Shown here piece by piece: positions 60,929 through 64,000 of a stretch of 64,000 nt of DNA (the first letter of the stretch is position 1; every line of letters begins with the position of its first letter). The DNA is taken from NCBI RefSeq assembly GCF_964340395.1, contig NC_135555.1, positions 19,185,615 through 19,249,614 on the forward strand. Reading direction: 5' to 3'. The notes under the pieces were generated by a model. The model was not told the DNA's origin, ran no database searches, and worked only from the letters and a program-made list of their open reading frames with translations. The DNA comes from Glandiceps talaboti. Taxonomy: Eukaryota; Hemichordata; Enteropneusta; Spengelidae. The translations under genes and the position numbers were made by a program.

Positions 60929-63900
60929 CAACCTACTGACCAATACAGGTAGACATTACAGTTTTAAAACATAAAAAATTCACCCTATTATTATGTCACA
61001 CTCATTCAATTTAAACCATATGTGGGTCTTTATTTGTATGTTACTACAGACTTTAATAGTGTCAATTTACACAATTATTATTGTGACTGTTGACACAGCC
61101 TTGCTTAATATACTTGTAAAACATCAGCATCAATTAACAATTGGCTATCATACAGACATCAAATATTGACATAGCAAATTGAGATCATCCTAATGTGTAC
61201 AATACTTGCAAATACTTGACTTGTGGGTTCCTACCAGTGTATCTTATCTCTAAAATGTTTATGTCCCTCATTTGAATTTGGATCTCCTAAAACACATTGA
61301 TCAAATGGCAATGCACTTATTTTATCGCTAAGTAAGATACATGTACATGTACATGTACATGTAGGCATGACGTAGTACATGTTTCGTCTGGGAAGTTGTC
61401 TACTTTCAATTTTGAGTATTTAAATGCATTTATTTTTAAAAACATGTTTCGTTTCATTTTATTTTAGGCCAATGTATGCATACAGGTACATCTTATTACG
61501 GTGCTATTTCCGATCACATCATGCATGGGTATCGATGAGGTCATTCACAACTTTACATGTTGGTGGGCAGCAACAGTCTATAATTAGACAAAGTGGCAAA
61601 TGAGTTTGCATATATTCTCCTGTACGTACAATTAATAAAGACTGAGTGAACACTTGTCTAGTCTTACTTGCAAGTGGTGTACAGGACGCGATTCTGACAA
61701 CATCTCTTTCCTTCTGACATGAAGAAGGAAAGAGGTGCTGTCAGAATCAAGTCCCAACTTACTTCGTCAACAAGCAGGACTGGCATTTGGCATATCTTGC
61801 CAGACACTTTTTCAGACTTTGGTGGCAAGTTATGTGATTATGGCATGCTAAGTTTTGACAAGCTGAGACAGGCAGAGTGGAGGTGTAAATCATAAAGATA
61901 CCGTTTAGGAAGTAAACTCTTAAAATTAATATGGGTGGCAGAGGTGTCTTGGCCAGTTGATGATTGGTATGTAATCACTCTGTAATGAGGACAGTGTAAA
62001 CATTGGAAGCCTCACCCTAACCCCATACCCATATGTACACACGAAAGAACCTAGTACATGTACACAAACATATTACAGTTTTTCAAATAGTCTATTGCGT
62101 CTACCTGTGGTATGCAATAAACTCTAACCCTATCTCACTCAAAGAGAAAACATGAACTGAAAGTTCTTCATGAAAATGTACATGACGATGTAATAGTAAA
62201 CCCTCAAATGTTAGAATGATGTAAACAATGTACAAGCTGTATCATGAGCTGACAAATATACCATATGTGGACATTACCTAACTGCTCACAATAACCACTG
62301 AACTTTAATCATTGGTCAGAATTCTGTGATTGATTAAAAAAGACATGACATTAATGACTGTGTGGATGGCTTTGGTTGAATTTGAAATTTTATATCAGGA
62401 CCTCATTGAGCTAGACATATAAAGAGACCTTGAGATTTGATGCCTCAGATAGCACTAAGACTACATGTAGATCATTGACAACATGTCACAATACATGTAT
62501 GTTTTATTTCCATTCTGTCACAAATCATAAATTACAATTTGACATATCAAAAATGAATAATGCAAGATAACAAAATAGAAAAGAATGCCATTATCTGCCG
62601 AGTACAATTTTGATATATCATTATTGTACTATTTAATCTCATCCCGGGGATAAAATTAGTGGATGTGTTATGTAACAACACAATGAGCACCAACTATAAT
62701 TACAATAGATTTTAACAATTTTACCACACTGACCATTTATCCATCGAGTCCCAACAATATTTAATGTCTATTGTTATGCAAATTCAAATATTGGGGCACT
62801 ATGTTTGTGAATAGAAAATGATCACACAACATTGAGCGTTTTATTTTTAGCCGAGTCGACTAGACAGAGAACACAAAAAGAGGAATTATAAAACAGAACA
62901 GTGTGAACTAGAGGACACTCAGTAGTGAGCAAACTCTCCAAACAAAAACCAAAGAAGGGTGCCATCAAGAGTTGGTGCTCTTATGGCACTGTCATGGCTT
63001 CACTAAAATTCAGATTTGGAATGGGAACGAATTGTATTCTTTCTGCAGTTTCATTTACTCAGGTATATTGCAAATTGATTGAGCATCTGGGTGTCAATAA
63101 ATCCATCCATAATTTAGTTTAAGATATCCAGCTACCAAACAAACAAACAAAAACTTATAACCTCCATCCAATATTGCATTGTTGGATTAGTATTTGTTTT
63201 TCTTGTTCTTTCTCTGCTTATGGATCCTGGATCCACAGCCAAGTGTGTTGTTGATGACTGTAAAGTAAAGTCTATAGGAATGCACAAAATATTACTACAC
63301 CATCAGGCTTTGATAATAAAAATTATGGGATATTTGCAGTGACTACAGAAGCAGTGTTTTTGTTAAGGGCAAGAAACGGGTAAAATGTACTGGGGTTCTG
63401 CAGTAATTTTACCAGGGTTCCCAAACAAAATTATGGTACATGTACATTCTGCAACGTTTACCCTTTCCCCTTTCTGTTACCGGGGTTACCCAAATTTTAG
63501 CAAAAACACTGAGAAGTATAAACTTGAATTTTGCATCAAAGTGGACTTTTTCAAGGAAATATGAATTATAGGATATATCAATCACTCACGTAATGATGAA
63601 TATATATCGAATATTTTTATCAGGTTTATCATGCTACAGAGGTTTTCAGACCTTGGCAAAAACACTTTCTGATAAATTAAATTGAAAGCAATTATCAAGG
63701 CAGAAATGGGTCATAAATCATTTGGAACAATAAAATGTTACATATAAATTATCGGCTTAATCACCCATAAACTGTGGTGTCCTACATTAAGAAATGTACT
63801 GTTTGTTGCAGAGTAAACCATCATTACCTACACATGTTACCTTATATATGTCAATAAAGTCATAAACACACACAAAAGTTGTAAAAATTTATCATTTTTG

Positions 63901-64000
63901 TTCAGGCAAAAATACAAAGTTCCTCATTAATTTTGTTTACAACACAGAGCATAGTCATAATCATAATACATGGCATGAACAGTTCACAGAATTGCATTTT
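60929..64000. other. Right end of window, no gene recognised
   Basis: AT-rich, with inverted pair AAGTGTCAGAATC-type segments at 61690-61750 (GATTCTGACA...TGTCAGAATC, a 10-bp stem over a 45-nt spacer with CTTTCCTTCT/AGAAGGAAAG extending it). A (CAAA)n run lies at 63137-63152. Conventional rhophilin 5' exons were looked for and not found. Confidence 0.4.
61338..61364. repeat. (ACATGT)n palindromic hexamer run
   Basis: Four consecutive ACATGT units. ACATGTA is unusually frequent across 54-64 kb. Confidence 0.9.

Overview
This window is AT-rich animal genomic DNA with spliced genes: exons of roughly 50-200 bp, GT-AG introns of 0.3-4 kb, long microsatellites, MITE-like foldbacks and non-LTR retrotransposons. 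The repeat style (GACA, CATA and AATC arrays, CR1-type and L1/Tx1-type LINEs) and the protein similarity suggest a marine invertebrate deuterostome such as an acorn worm, lancelet or echinoderm. That placement is inference. Nothing prokaryotic, organellar or viral was seen.

Layout. (1) 1-952, minus strand: two joined exons at the 3' side of an unrecognised alanine/glycine-rich protein gene that runs off the left edge. (2) 5171-19139, minus strand: a complete 16-exon arylsulfatase of the B/I/J type. I assembled it exon by exon with consistent splice phases to 504 residues, with a signal peptide, the formylglycine motif and the metal and catalytic residues in place. Its introns and 3' flank carry microsatellites, a 52-bp minisatellite and several dispersed repeats. 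(3) About 19.2-31 kb: no host gene seen. It holds a dead CR1-type LINE fragment, an inverted repeat block dense in ATGCAAAT octamers, and a palindromic GGACAAATGCCC element with 10-bp direct repeats at its ends. (4) 31.0-36.1 kb, minus strand: a nearly full-length L1/Tx1-like LINE with intact ORF1 and an ORF2 broken by a single frameshift, flanked by an 11-bp target-site duplication. (5) 36.1-41.2 kb: repeats, including two foldback hairpins. (6) 41215-56197, minus strand: a rhophilin (RHPN2-like) gene with 12 firmly joined coding exons (partial HR1, BRO1, PDZ) plus a possible short alternative first exon. (7) 56.2-64 kb: upstream of rhophilin, with no gene recognised, only repeats.

The host genes are functionally unrelated: a secreted or lysosomal sulfatase and a cytoplasmic Rho-binding scaffold. 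No operon or gene-cluster logic links them. The less ordinary material is the repeat landscape. At least seven dispersed or palindromic families recur within the window, several combining a microsatellite core with conserved flanks. There are also three clean hairpins and an alternative rhophilin start that would remove half of the Rho-binding domain.
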